Source of the DNA: Heterotrichella gracilis
Taxonomy: Eukaryota; Sar; Xanthophyceae; Tribonematales; Xanthonemataceae
Assembly (NCBI GenBank): GCA_032358255.1
Contig: JAULBX010000226.1
Span: forward strand, 62,001 to 126,000
Reading direction: 5' to 3'
DNA: 64,000 bases
Positions 34,320 to 46,700 of the stretch are shown in pieces. The notes under the pieces were generated by a model that was given only the letters and a program-made list of their open reading frames with translations, made no database searches and was not told where the DNA came from. Position numbers and translations under genes: made by a program. Every line of letters starts with the position of its first letter. Positions within the stretch are counted from its first letter, which is position 1.

Positions 34320-35012
34320 TGTGTGAACGTTCGTCAACGCTCCAACGTTTGAACGTTTGCCAAACGAGCAAGCCTCGGCGGTTCGCAGCGGCTCCACGCT
34401 GCCTCCACGGTTTGATACGGCAGTACAATTGGGTCGCGCGAACCCTAGTTAAGAGAAACCCTTCGTTTGGAGAAAAGCGCGGGAAAGCGACGGACATTTC
34501 TATGTACACAAGCACAACTCCCGTAGGGCTTGGAAGTTGGGGAAGGACAACAAGGGGGTTGATATCAAGGCGCTCAAGCCCAACAATACATACCCAGCAA
34601 TGGAACACTCAGTCTGATATATAGAGCACTACTGCCACAAGAGTGACTCAGCCGCTCTAGCATTGTACCAGGATTTTACTGCGTTATGCGCATCAAGTAT
34701 TCAGCAAGAATGGAGTGCAGCCAAGCTAGCTTAGATCACATTTTACTGCCAAATACAGTTTGTCACGCAATTACAAGGGCAATCTTAATTCCCTTGACAA
34801 AGGATGCTGAGAGGCGCAAGTCAGTCACGAACCCAAATATTGCACCCGAATGTTGCACATGCGCTGTGTGCCAACTGCATCCAACCAAGGGGAGTTCTGA
34901 GGATGTACACAAGCCATGCGTGCACTGAATGCACACACAACCACAGCAGCATGTCCCTCATAGGCAAGGTCAGCCTGCTCTTGCTGCGCTCGCCATTGGG
35001 CGTAGCTCAAAA

Positions 35013-36693
35013 TTATATGCTAAATGCTAGGGTATTGCTTCCTGTTCCAGCAGCAGCTCGGCGCAAGTGACCCTGCACCCACCGCACGGCGGCTTGCCTG
35101 TCGCAATCATCCATCACCGCTGCCCCATGATCCGCCTCCAGCGCCTCCACCGGCTGCCCCTCCACCTCCTCCACCCTGACGCGCCTCTCCTGAACCTCCA
35201 CCTGATCAACGCCAATCTTCACCACTGCTACCTCCCACCCCTGCCCCACCACTCGCAAGGGCGGAGAGCCATCCAGTGAGCCATGGAGCTGAAGGTCAGG
35301 GTGGATGGGAGCGGCGAGGGTCAAGCAGTACATGCTCCTACCCATATGGAGAGAGGTGAGCTTGGGCAAGGCGGGCAGCCTGACATCATCACACCGGCCG
35401 TTGAATATCCTCAGGCGCAGCTCCTGGAGGGTGGTTGGCATGTGGGGCATCAGCTGTACCCTCATGACGTGGTTGGAAACAATCTCCATTGTACGCACCG
35501 GAGGCAGCTTGAAGCGTGTCCAATCACACCCATCTGCCCAGCCCATGCATGGTTTGGCGTTGAGGGTGAGTTTCTCCAAGCCAGCAGGCCACCAGGGCTA
35601 CCACTGGGGCAGTTCTAGCACGCCGTGAATGAGATTCAGCCCTAAGGAGGTCAGTGCGGTTGCGGATCGCAGGTCCAATGTGAACTGGGTACCCAGCACC
35701 CTTAACGTCAGGCTGCGCAGCTGGGGCAGGCTGTTAAGGGGAAGGCGCGCCTGGACTGGGAGTGCGAGATTGTAGTCGGGGCCCACATCCAGTTGCGCGT
35801 CGACCACAGAGGGCAGGAGGGGCAACGGGTAGGGAGCAACGTCGACACCGGATTTGTTCACGTTGTGAAAGCCCAATGATAGGCTGGTGAGCGCTGTGAG
35901 GTGGCTGAGGTGTGTGGTGACGGCTGCCATGCTTTCATACACTGCTGCCTTGTCCCCTTGTAGACCTGGGTTGTGGTGAGAGCAAAGGCGCAAGCTCAGG
36001 ACCTGCAGCCTGTGCAGGCGCCCACACGCCACAAGGAGCGATTCGTACCACTCCAGAAGCGGTACTTGTACGTCTGTCCAAATCGACTCTGCCAGCAGCA
36101 AAACTTGGGCACGTGCAGGTGACAGTGCAGTGACCGTCTGCAAAATGTTGACTGTGGTCCAGTCCCCTGAACAATGCACATCTTGTTCGCTGAGGTCCAG
36201 TTCCCTTGTGTGGTGCAGGTGCTTACACAGCCTGTCCAGGAGCAACCTGCACTGCCTGCCCTCTACCCGCTCCCACAGCACGCCCTGGCAGTTGAGCAGG
36301 GTGTGCCAGCGCTGGCACACGGTGGTGGCTTGGGCAGCTCACGCAGCGGCAGGCACAGCAGCACCTGCGGGGGGTGGGTTATTGCTGGTGTGAACGTAGT
36401 TTTTCATGCTTGGCACCCGCTGCTATCGTTTCCGCTAGAATGGGCAGTTAAGCTTGTTGCACCGGGCTGTTGCTCAGGGTACTTCACCATCCCTGGCCAA
36501 CAACAACTGGAATATTTCACTGCCCAGTAAGCTCTTGGGTTGATGCACACTCTCACAGTGATACAGCATCACGCACGCGGGACCAAAGGGGAGGCAGGGG
36601 CTGGGCAGGGGCGGGTACCTGTGCCAGTGCGCCATCAGGCAGGCTGTGGATGTGACCTCCCCCGCCCTTCACTGCAGGATGGAGAGTGCCCAT
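35013..36693 (-). pseudogene. F-box/LRR pseudogene, array copy D
   Basis: The two-exon layout is kept (36619-36693; 36364 down to 35013). Exon 1 encodes MGTLHPAVKGGGGHIHSLPD then GALAQ. Compared with copy A, one base is missing in the F-box part of exon 2, at about 36335 (plus strand GGGCAGCTCACG against GGGCACGCTCACG), which shifts the frame straight after VLLCLPLRE. A second lesion is an in-frame TAG at 35598-35600, where the siblings have a serine-type codon (LPQW then stop, then PWWPAGLEKLTL). Between and after the lesions the LRR frame is otherwise long and open, so the decay is recent. A start at the internal MCQRWHTLLNC would still meet the second stop. I call it a pseudogene. Confidence 0.8.
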
Positions 36694-37798
36694 GACAGGA
36701 AGCTGTTGCTGTTATGTTGCTGCAAAGGCAAATATTCACACGTCTGCTGCTGGGTAGGCCTCCTTCAGCTGATAGCACACAGCTGGAAGAATAGGTGCAC
36801 TGGCAAGGGGAAGTCCCAGTTGTCGCACCCCTAGCGCAAAAAAAAGACAGCTATCAATACTTAAGTTGGCTAAGCGTGTGTTCGGGCGCATGAGTTTTAC
36901 AGGCACAGCTTTCTTCAACCCAGCTGGTAGCCGCTGCATATATATATGCATGCATGCATGATTCCCGGGGTCAGTACTGGTACCCCGTTGGCTCCATACG
37001 AGTTTCAAGACACCAAGTATGCACTTAATAGCGATCTGTGAGCTTAGGATTGGTTGTGGTGCTTATAAATGGCAAAGATGGCTACGGGTCCCCTTTACTG
37101 GCCAAGGGGGGGCCTATAACAAAGTTACACGAGGATCATGACCATGCCTGGATGGCATTTCTTTTCATGGCACTCAGTGTGCAATTGCTGTAAAGTATTT
37201 ACATGGATCTGTTGCCAAACTAGCAGTAGTACCAGCCCAAGTGACTGGCCTCTGTCAATGTTGACTCACGTGGACGCGTACAATGCAAAATTTGGGGAAC
37301 GCCCGCCTATCCCCAAGGCACTCCAATCATCGGACAATGGGATGGTGCTAGAAAGCCGGACATATCCATGGGATGATGCCAACTCTGCAAGATATGAGCT
37401 GTGCAGTGTAGGGGGAGTTTTATGAGATTGAAGCATGCACGCAACAGCTTCGCCAAAACAAAAGAGGTCAACCAGCAGGGATGCCTCCAACATAGCTGCC
37501 AAAAAATGGGTTCTGATAGGATTCTCAAAAATGATTGGCAGTGGGATATAAACATTGCAAGCATTACTGCGCCACAATGTCACAGTCACTGCACCGCTCA
37601 TGCCACCGCCACGCCACCGCCATGCCACCTTCCTCCGGACAAGATGAATAGTGCAAGCAAATGGATGCACACAAAACCCCCAGTCTGTCTAGATTAGTCG
37701 CTCACTAAAAGACAGCTCCCTTGCTGCCATCCCCCACTAGATATCACCACATCCCCTGACTGCTCCCCAAGAGAAATAATTGAACCACACCGCTGCCC
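36694..37798. promoter_or_regulatory. spacer upstream of array copy D
   Basis: This spacer lies between the copy D start and the 3' end of the IBtk-like gene; both are minus strand. It contains the AT-expanded TGCATGCA element at 36932-36958. The rest shows nothing recognisable. Confidence 0.45.
36932..36958 (-). promoter_or_regulatory. AT-expanded TGCATGCA element of array copy D
   Basis: This is the block found upstream of copies A and C, lengthened by six bases through an AT dinucleotide run in its middle (GCATATATATATGCATGC). It lies 239 bases upstream of the copy D start. Confidence 0.45.
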
Positions 37799-40700
37799 CT
37801 ATTTCACACCCCTTGGCTCCCCTCCGTGTGCCAGCGGTGGGGTGGGCTTCACGATCCGCACGTTCCCCCTGCCATACACCCTGCTCAGCTCCTGAATGGC
37901 CGCCTCCTCGGTCTGTATACTCCTCAAGGGGACCACGGGCACCTCCTCCGAAATGAACCACTTGCTGTCCTTGGGGGAGCGGGAATATATGAATGTGGGT
38001 TGGGAGGAGGAGGGGGAGGAACCGAACAGGGGTCCAGGGGAGGAACCCATGGCCATGGCGGCGGTGGCGGTGGAGGCTGCGCATGGGTCAGAGGTGCGGC
38101 CGATGGTGAGGGTGGCTGTGCGGCTGGTGGTGCGGCTGGTGGCGGGGGTGGTGGCGGGGCTGGCGGAGGAGGGGGGGAGGGGGGCTGACGGGGTGGCAGG
38201 CTTGGAGCCTGTGGGTAGGGCAAGGGATGTGGTAAGAAGGGCCCATGGGCAGGCACAATGCACACCATCACAAACGCTGCAAACCTGACCGCGTTTCACC
38301 ACACAAAGGAGTCAAAGAATCAAAATTTGCGGAGCAAAGATAACACAGAGCAACACGCTCCTATCCACCCACTCGGCCCACCACCCACCAAAAAGCACAG
38401 CAAAAAAAACCAACACACCCGCCAGCAACCCACAACCCGCACCTGACGCCGATGCGGACGCCTGCATCCAGCTGCGCTGCAGGTTCTCCCGCACAAACTG
38501 CTGCTCCGCCTGGATCTGGCTCAATGAAGGGCCCCGGGAGGAGGGAGGGCTATTCCCCGCCGGTCCCCCCCATGCAGCCTTGGCAGCTGCAGATGCGCTG
38601 CCGCTGCTGTCAACCCTAGTAGGTTTTCTGACCAGCGTGGAGAGCGGTACCCGCAGGGAGGTCCCGGGTTCGTTGCCAGAGAAGGTGAGGTCGCTGCTGG
38701 CTGGGGGCTTGTCGGCGGCAGGCGGGGTGCGGGCGGGTTTAGAGGGTTTTGCGCTGGAGTCTGCAAGGGAGGGGATGGGGATGAGATTGATGGCGCTGAC
38801 AGGGTAAATGAGTCCCATGACCCTGGCTGGAAGGGCATGTTGCGCAAGCCACTTGATTAACACCGCCCAATTACTCACTACCCAAGCACGTTCAGTTAAG
38901 AACAACTGCCCCACAAGCATTGGCACCTACCCCACGCACGCGCACTATGCCACTTCACTTGGCAGGCGTCACCAAGGAACGAGGAGGACATAACCCATGT
39001 GCGCACTTCTTGGCACATCTCTATACACCTCTCGGATGCCACCATGCAGTAGACGTCAGAAACCCTCACACCATGCAGGTGACGCAATGAACTACGCAAC
39101 ATCTCATGCACCCCTCCCCGCGCCCTCAATCGGCCCCTACCCGGCGTGGTGGTGGAACGCGCCTCCTCCTTCTGAATGTCCCTCAGCGACAGCGCCCCCA
39201 CACCCCCCGCCACCCCCGCCGCCACCCCACCCCACGGCACCCCTCCCGCGCTGACACGTGGCGACGAGGTGCCGGATGACTCTGGAGTGATCGGTGCAGA
39301 TTTCTCCAATTGGCCCTGGAGGAACATGGACAAGCTGCCCTTGCGCTGCGACTTGGGCTTGGTGGCAACCCCTAGCTTGGGGTTTTGACTAGAATTTTGG
39401 AGGCCGGCGCGCGCCAGGGCTGAGGCTAGGGAGCCGGTTGCAGCTGGGGCTGGGGATGGGGATGGAAAGAAGCCCGGGGATGGCCACTCCGGGGCGCCCA
39501 CTGCGAAGCCCTCGGTGCGGGTGGTGGGCGGGAGGTCAAACCCTTGTTGAACCCTAATCCCAGACCCCGCGGCCTGCTCGCCGGTGCTCGGGAACCCTGC
39601 ATCCCCCCGTGCTGTGGAAGGAAGGGGTAGAGAAGCTGACGCGTCTGCATCGTCTGTAGGGTTGATGCTGGGGTTTTCTGGCCTGCCCTTTGACTTTTTT
39701 CGCTTCTTATCCCCTTCCTTGCCAAGACCTGCTGGTGGTGTAGTGGTGTGTGCGGTGCTGGTGGAGGCCGCAAAACCCTGGTCTAGGGTTAGCAGCTGGT
39801 GCACATCCTCCAGGCGGGCACCGGAGTCAAGCGCCTCCAAGGCTTGGAGGACCACCTGTAGGATTCGGGGGAAAGCGGATGAGGAAGCATCAAGCTGGCA
39901 CTCGACATGGATACGGGCAGATGCCATCAGTGACGGAGACTTATGTTTCACTAACTGAAGGGGCGAGGGCTAGCACTGTGCAGCGAATTTGTGAAGGACA
40001 GATGCATGGCGCGGGGGCACCCTCACCATTGCATTAAAATCACAAGTACCATCACATGCACAGCGCAGACTAACCCAATGATGAACATTCACGCCGATTG
40101 CATTCAGCCCTGCCCATGCACCCGTTTTCAGTTGGTCCGCAATGCCACTGCCCCGACTCAGTCCTATTACCTTTCCATGCGGAATGCAGGTGGCTATGTT
40201 TATGAAGACCCACACATGGTTACCGTATCCCATTTTCCATGCAAGCCCCAAAAACACACCCACACCTGCTTCTGCCCCAGCTTCGCAACCTGCTGGCCAT
40301 CCAGCACCCCCCCACTGGCCACCACCGCCTCCAGAGTCTCAATCTGCTGCAGCTTCTTCCTCAGCGCACGGCTCCTGCGGGCCACACCAGCAGCCGCAGC
40401 AGCCTCCGCCTCGTGGGTGAAGCTGGAGGTGGTGGGGGGTGGTGGGGCGGAGGTGGTGGGTGTGTCTGGGAGGGGCCGCAGGTCGAGGTCGAGGAGGGGG
40501 GGGAGGGGGGTGGTAGTGGAGGCGGAGGGGGGTTGCTCATCTGCGTGTGTGGGGGGTTGTGAGAGATGAGCGGATCAGCAAGGTGAGGACGACAAGGAAA
40601 GGGGTGTAAGAGGTGGGGAGGGAGGGGCAGCAGGAGGAGAGTAAAAGGAGACAAGGGGTGTATAACCCGGGATACCCACCAGCATTGCCACCTCAACAAC

Positions 40701-43700
40701 AACAACAACAGTCTGTGGAGCTTGAATCAGGCTTTAATTGCGCGATTCTTACCCCAGCATCACACACCAAGCAAAGGAACACTACCAGCCCAGCAGGCCA
40801 CTTGCGGCATGCATCAAGACTCATTGATATAACATGAAAAAACGGTACCCATGCATACAACCTAACCCCTAATACCGTACCTTGAGCCTCCCTGGCTGCA
40901 GTTGGTCGCCGCGAGCACATCCACCAATCCACCATCCTCCTTCCCCCCTCCTCCTCTGCCCCTTCCTCTACCACCCCTTCCTCCTCCCCATCCACCACCC
41001 CCTCCTCCTCCCCTTGCACCACTGCACCCCCCATCCCTGCCCCTGCCGCGGCTGCAGGGGGGGCGCAGTCGCTGAAGCGCGCTTTGTACAGCGCCTCCAT
41101 TTGTTCCAGCAGGTGTGGTGCCAGGTCAGCAAAGGAGGCCCGGGCTTCAGTCAAAACCACATCCAGGTTGGCCAGTGCTGCAGGGGGAGGGGGAGGGCGT
41201 CAGCCTTATGTGCCCACGAGGTGCTAGGAATCCTACCAAAAGATGCCAGTGTTGTATGCAGGGGTTTGCATACTTGAGACCTGCTGCGGAAGCTTATTTT
41301 CATGGTCGTTCTCTCAATCTGTGCAGGAGAGGGGGCAGGGTTCCGTGCACATGCAGAGGAAGCGCCAAGGCGGTGCCCCCACACCACAAGCCCTAGGCAG
41401 GTAAACAGGGCAACTTCCCCACCACCCTTCCCTAAACCCTCCCACACCCTGCGATCGCGCACCTGTCATCATGCAGTGCGTGGCCAGCACGTGTGCCCCC
41501 GCCACGTCAGCATACCCCAGCAGCTCAAGTGCGGTGCGCGGGCCAACCAGGTGACTGGCCACGGCACCCTCACACAGGCGCTGCAGGGTAGGGGGGCCGC
41601 AACCGGGCGGGCTGCGCCAGGGGAGGGTGGTGGCGTCACAAGGAGGGGGGTGCCGAGTGCTGAATGGGGTACAGGCACGTCAGCTGACGGTGTGTGCGGC
41701 TGGGATGTTAGGCCAAAAGCTGGAGTTTGCATAAGGCATTGCGGTAGATTGGTGTGTTTGTGTAGGGCGCACTTATCTGTGGTGGATACGCTGATATTTT
41801 TATTTGTACGGTGGTAAATGCCAGCATGGGTGCGCAACGTCGGGACATGCTCAAGGAGGGAGTGCGCAAATACAGGGAATCTAGAACATGCGGGCGGGTC
41901 AACCAGCATGCCACCACCAACCCCCTCCGCACCACCCACCTTTCCCTGTCCTCCCGCTCCCCGCCTCCCCCCTGCATCAACGCCCCTGACACCCACTCCT
42001 CCCACACACGCAACAGCAGCCGCTGGCGGCGCAGGGGGTCCCCACCACCCTCCGCACCCTCCCCACCCGCCACGTCAGCATCATCTTCATCGCTGACATC
42101 AGCATGGGGGTGCTCTGTTGCCTGCTGACAGTCGCTGGCTGTGGTGGTGGTGGGTGTGGATGTGGGTGTGGCTGTGGGTCCCACACACCATCTCTGGACC
42201 AGGAGGGAGTGCTTCTCCCCCACCGCCACCCCAGTTATCCTTTTTGCGCCTTCCACCCTGGGTGATAAGGGGGTGACCTACTTACGCTACATCCCATGAC
42301 GCAAAATTCATCATGGAAACACTACACCGCAAACCTCAGGCACATCGCAGCACGATCTCCCGCATACTTCATTGTATCTAGTACCCCTTGTTGTTAATCT
42401 GACTGGACTGCCGAAACGCATGCATGTCAATAGCCCTTCCCATCTAATGCACATGCCACACGGGCTCAGCTGAACATGCATTTCTCCTCCCCATGCAGAA
42501 CCCCACCTGACAGGCACCACCGGAGGGAAGGGCGGCTCCCGCTGTGCCCTCTTCCGCACGCTGACCTGGACCAATGGCGCCTGGCCACTGGCCACATCAC
42601 TCGCTGAGCTGGCATCCCCTGGCCCCGACAAATCGACTGCTGACACGGTGTTGGGCAGTGAGGCGACGTGCTTGAGGGAGGTCGAAAGGCGCCCCAGGGG
42701 CGGCTTAGGGATGGTCGCATTTTTGTGGGGATCGCAATCCCACATGAACACATCCCCGTCAGCCGTCACTGCTGCGGCGCGGTCCTTGCCTGCGGGGAGC
42801 AGGGGTTGGGATGCATTTGTGAGGGTATTCGTGGGGTTTGTGCAGTATTGTGTGGGGTTTTGTGTCCGATTCGAGTTGTCGACAAGATGCAGAGGCCCTA
42901 CATCCCAATCCCCTACCCCTTCAGAAATGCGCACCCACCCCCAACACCTACAAATCCCCACCACCCACTCCCATTCCCCAAAACGCACCGCCCGCCCTAT
43001 CAGTCCCCCCTCAACCTCCACTGCCTGCAACTCCGCACCCGCCGAACGCCACACCAGCACCGCCTCGATGGCCTACAAAAGCATGGCTCTCATCTACCCC
43101 CACCACCCCCGCCACCACCCCACCCCCAACCCCCACCACGCACCGGCCGCCACCGCCACCACCCTCCGCCCAGCCAGCCCCCCGCCAACCTCCATTGCCC
43201 GCAGCTCAGCATCCGCCGACCGCCACACCAGCACCTCCCCGGTGCTTGTGAGGGCGAGGGAGTGCATGGCGCCAGCCGCCACCGCCACCGCCAGCGGCCG
43301 CACCACCTGGCCGCGGTGGAACTTGATGCACTCGGGGCGGTCGCCCTTGACCTTCATGCGGCAGGCGTCGCGCGTGCCTGTGTGGGGAGCGAGTTGAGGT
43401 TGGTCAGGGTGGGGTGGGGCTAGAATTGCAATGGAGCAAGGTAAATGCAATAATAACAGTCCTGCGAATTTTCATAAAAACATTAGATAGAAGTGCACTC
43501 CCGCCTGTCCCTAAAATACAGTGTAATACCCATGTCCCTTCGTTTCTTTTGTTGTAGTTTCTATGCCAAAGGGTAAGAATCGCAGCATCAATTTCCACAC
43601 TGAACTCATTGCCACAAACTCCCATTATTGGGTCTTGCAACCACCCCTTTCCCCACCTCCAACTTCACCCTTGTGAGCCTCGCCACCGTAATCCCCTCGT

Positions 43701-46700
43701 CACCAAAACCCCACCCACCCCTCCCACCCTCCACCCCCCACCTGCCAGCTTCACTCGAGTGGGCGTGACCACCCTGTGCCCCCAAGTGTACACGTCGCCC
43801 TCCTTGGTCACAACCACAGTGTGGCGCTTGGCGGCCGCCGCCCCCACCACCACCCTCCCCCGCACCCCCTCCACCAGCCTGGGGGTGCAGTTGGATGAGG
43901 AGTCGCTGGTGCCGTAGCCCAGCTGGCCATCGCTGTTGCAGCCCCAGGAGAACACCGCACCTGCATGGTGGGAGTGGGTTTTAACGTTGTGGGAGGGGAA
44001 ACCCGCGGGGGCAGAGTTGTGCGTCATGGCCATCGCCATCGCTGTTGCATCCCCAGGAGAACACCGCACCTGGGGGAAAGAGGAGGATCCATGTGAATGG
44101 TGTGTGGGTGCATGTGGGTGTGGGGGGGAGGGGTGTGGGAGGGCGGGAGGGGGGAGGGAGGTTGACACGGCTGTGCATGTGTTGGAGTGGGCGGGGGGGT
44201 TCATACGGACAGGGCTATGCATGTGGGGGTGGGGAGGATAGGGGTACAACGCCGGGCTCAACTGCATTGTGTGTGATCCTCCATGCCCACACAGGGCATG
44301 CGGGGGAAGCATGTACCATGCATCATGTGATCCACCGCCACCACCAAAGTCCACCCCCACATTCAACCACAACCATCCCACCCACCATTGGTAGCCACCA
44401 CCACGCTGTGCTTATTGGCCGCAGCCACCACCGCCACCCGCTGCTTCAGACCCCCCACTCGCCGGGGGGTGGCCTGGGTGTCCACCGCGGGGTAGCCCAG
44501 CCTCCCCTCCCTGTTGCTCCCCCACGAGTATACCTCCCCCTGAGCAGTGGCGATCAGGGTGTGGTGCTTGGCGGCTGAGAGGGAAACCACCTGCTTGCGG
44601 CCCAGGCCGGATACCAGTCGGGGCAGGATGACTGCGGCCTCGCCAGAGTGGATGTCAAATTCGGGATGGCCTGTGGGTGGGTGGGGAGTGGGTTGTGATG
44701 TGGGATGCACACAGCAGTGGTGGGTGGCGGGGGAGAAGTAGTGCGCCAATATAGCCTAGCATATTGCCTAGCATGAACATAGCCAGGTGATCTGGCGCCA
44801 GACCAACAATGGTCATGAATGTAGTGAAACAGCAATTACTATTTGCTTTACACAGTGCCAGGGCCGATCTTCTTGACACTGCATGTGCAAGACTGACCAC
44901 TAATCTGGCTGTATTGCCGGCTAAATTGCTGGAATGTGTGTAACCGCTTAACCACCCAAGGCGCCAGCCCTGCACCCCACCATTGCCAGCCACCCGCAAA
45001 ACTCATCCCCACCACCCCACCCCACGCACCTAGCCGCCCGCCGCGCCCAAACCCCCACGTGTACAGGCGCCCATCCTCCCCCACCCCCGCGCTGTGGAAC
45101 TTTGCAGCAGCCACCGACACCACGCCATGACCGTGCACCGCATCCACACGCACAGGCGCCCTCTGGAGGCCTAAGGGGGGGGGAGGGGAGGGCGTGACAA
45201 CTCACGCAGGGTTGCATGTCAGTTTTCCGTAGGGTTGCATGTCAGTTTTCTGTAGATTTGCACATAATAAATTGTAAACAGGATTGTGCAGCATGCTGAT
45301 CGATGGTTCAAGATGTGTTCGCGTAAAAATGGGGTTTTTTATGGAGTAACACTTTTGCAAAATCTTTTTGCCCCTCCCATACACGCTGTGGTTACGGGGG
45401 TTCCAAACCAGCAAGCATGAAATGAGGACAGAAATTGCAATGCGGGTGCAAATTGTCAACATGATACGCCGGTACGATAGCCCACATAGGGACATGTAAT
45501 CGTGTGCAATAGCCACGTACCCGTGGAGGTTGTCCCCAGCTGGTAGTTGGCCCCATTGCCAAAGCTGAACACCTCCCCTGCACCCCCCTGTGCACTCATC
45601 CCCTTGGCAAGCTCCTCTGAAACAAGGTCTGCTGGCAGGCGGCCCTAAGATAGGGTACATGCGGCGTGGGTTTATGGGGAGATGGGAATGCAAAACGGCG
45701 CTTGACTGCGGCATTAGGTGATCAGGGCTGTAAGGTGGCATATGGGTTGTGCCGGAATGCATTAATATTTACTAGTTGGATAAATGGGTTCCAGCAATAC
45801 ATGTTATAGGCTGTGCCACCCAGCTCTAATTGGCGCCGCTTATGTTCAACATCCTTAACACTCAGGGCAGCCCAGAAGGTAATGCGTCTATGATAGCAAC
45901 AGCCCTGTGACGCAGGAGGCATTTAGCAGATGGCAGCGCAGTTGACAGCAGCGCGCACCTTGAAGCCCTGTGCGTTAAGGCGCGCCCCTTCACTGAGAAG
46001 CAATTTAGGGTTTATGATCAAGGGTTTAAGGCTGCAGCGCGCACCTTGAAGTCCTGTGCGTTGAGGCGCGCCCCCTCGTTAATGAGTCGCGCCGCCACAG
46101 CCAGGTGACCCCAGTACAGGGCGCGGTGCAGGGGGGTCCTGCAACAAGTGCACAATAGTGGACTCATAGGATAGAGGCATGGGGTGAGATGCACGTCAAC
46201 ATGGGCACTTAGTTGGGGCTGGTGCTGTAGAAAAACAGCAACAGATATGTGGGTCCAGTTTAGGGTCGAGGAGGGCTTCCCAGGCCGGCATGGGCACGAG
46301 CTTTTGCTGGGATGGACACATGCCTCCCGCAACTGCATGCAGTGGGCATTGCGCCGGGCATCACAGTGCTCGATGCAGTGCACCAGCAATACTGTCACCT
46401 TCGCCCGTATTAGTGTTTTATCCCACCCCACGCAAGGGTATTGCCCCAGGGTGCACACAGGACGCGCCCATGTACAGGGCATATACTGTGCTTGACTGCA
46501 TGCATATATGCGGAAAACAACGACTGAGTGGACGCATTGCTCCTGCATGGCTTTGCAACGCACCATCCTGACTCGCCATCTGGTTTGTTCAGCAACTCCT
46601 TGTGTTCCAACAGGGCGTCCACCGACTCCATGTTATTCGCAAACACCTGGCCGTGCAGAGACCGTCAGGTCAGAAAACAAGGTTGCAAACCCATGCCTTC

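Larger units (their letters stand above)
33292..35012. promoter_or_regulatory. promoter and spacer of array copy C with CG-rich block
   Basis: From the copy C start outward it holds the TGCATGCA element (33552-33572), a 24-bp perfect palindrome (33714-33737) and, from about 33900 to 34600, a block unusually rich in CG dinucleotides with direct repeats. A 151-codon minus frame crosses that block (34153-34608), but I recognise no domain in it. Sequence from 34620 to 35012 is featureless spacer after copy D. Confidence 0.5.

Noticed and set aside
34153-34608. 151-codon minus-strand open frame in the CG-rich block
   Set aside because: No domain, no splice-consistent neighbours, and it crosses repeats; CG-rich sequence favours chance open frames.
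37826-38288. Glycine-rich plus-strand frames opposite the IBtk-like 3' end
   Set aside because: These are antisense shadows of Ser/Pro/Ala-rich coding exons; composition alone explains them.
40239-40708. Proline-rich frames on both strands
   Set aside because: They come from low-complexity CCACC/GGTGG tracts in introns and disordered exons, not from separate genes.
41464-42260. BTB domain in the IBtk-like gene
   Set aside because: Only a short helical segment is suggestive; no BTB core motif could be read in a supported frame.
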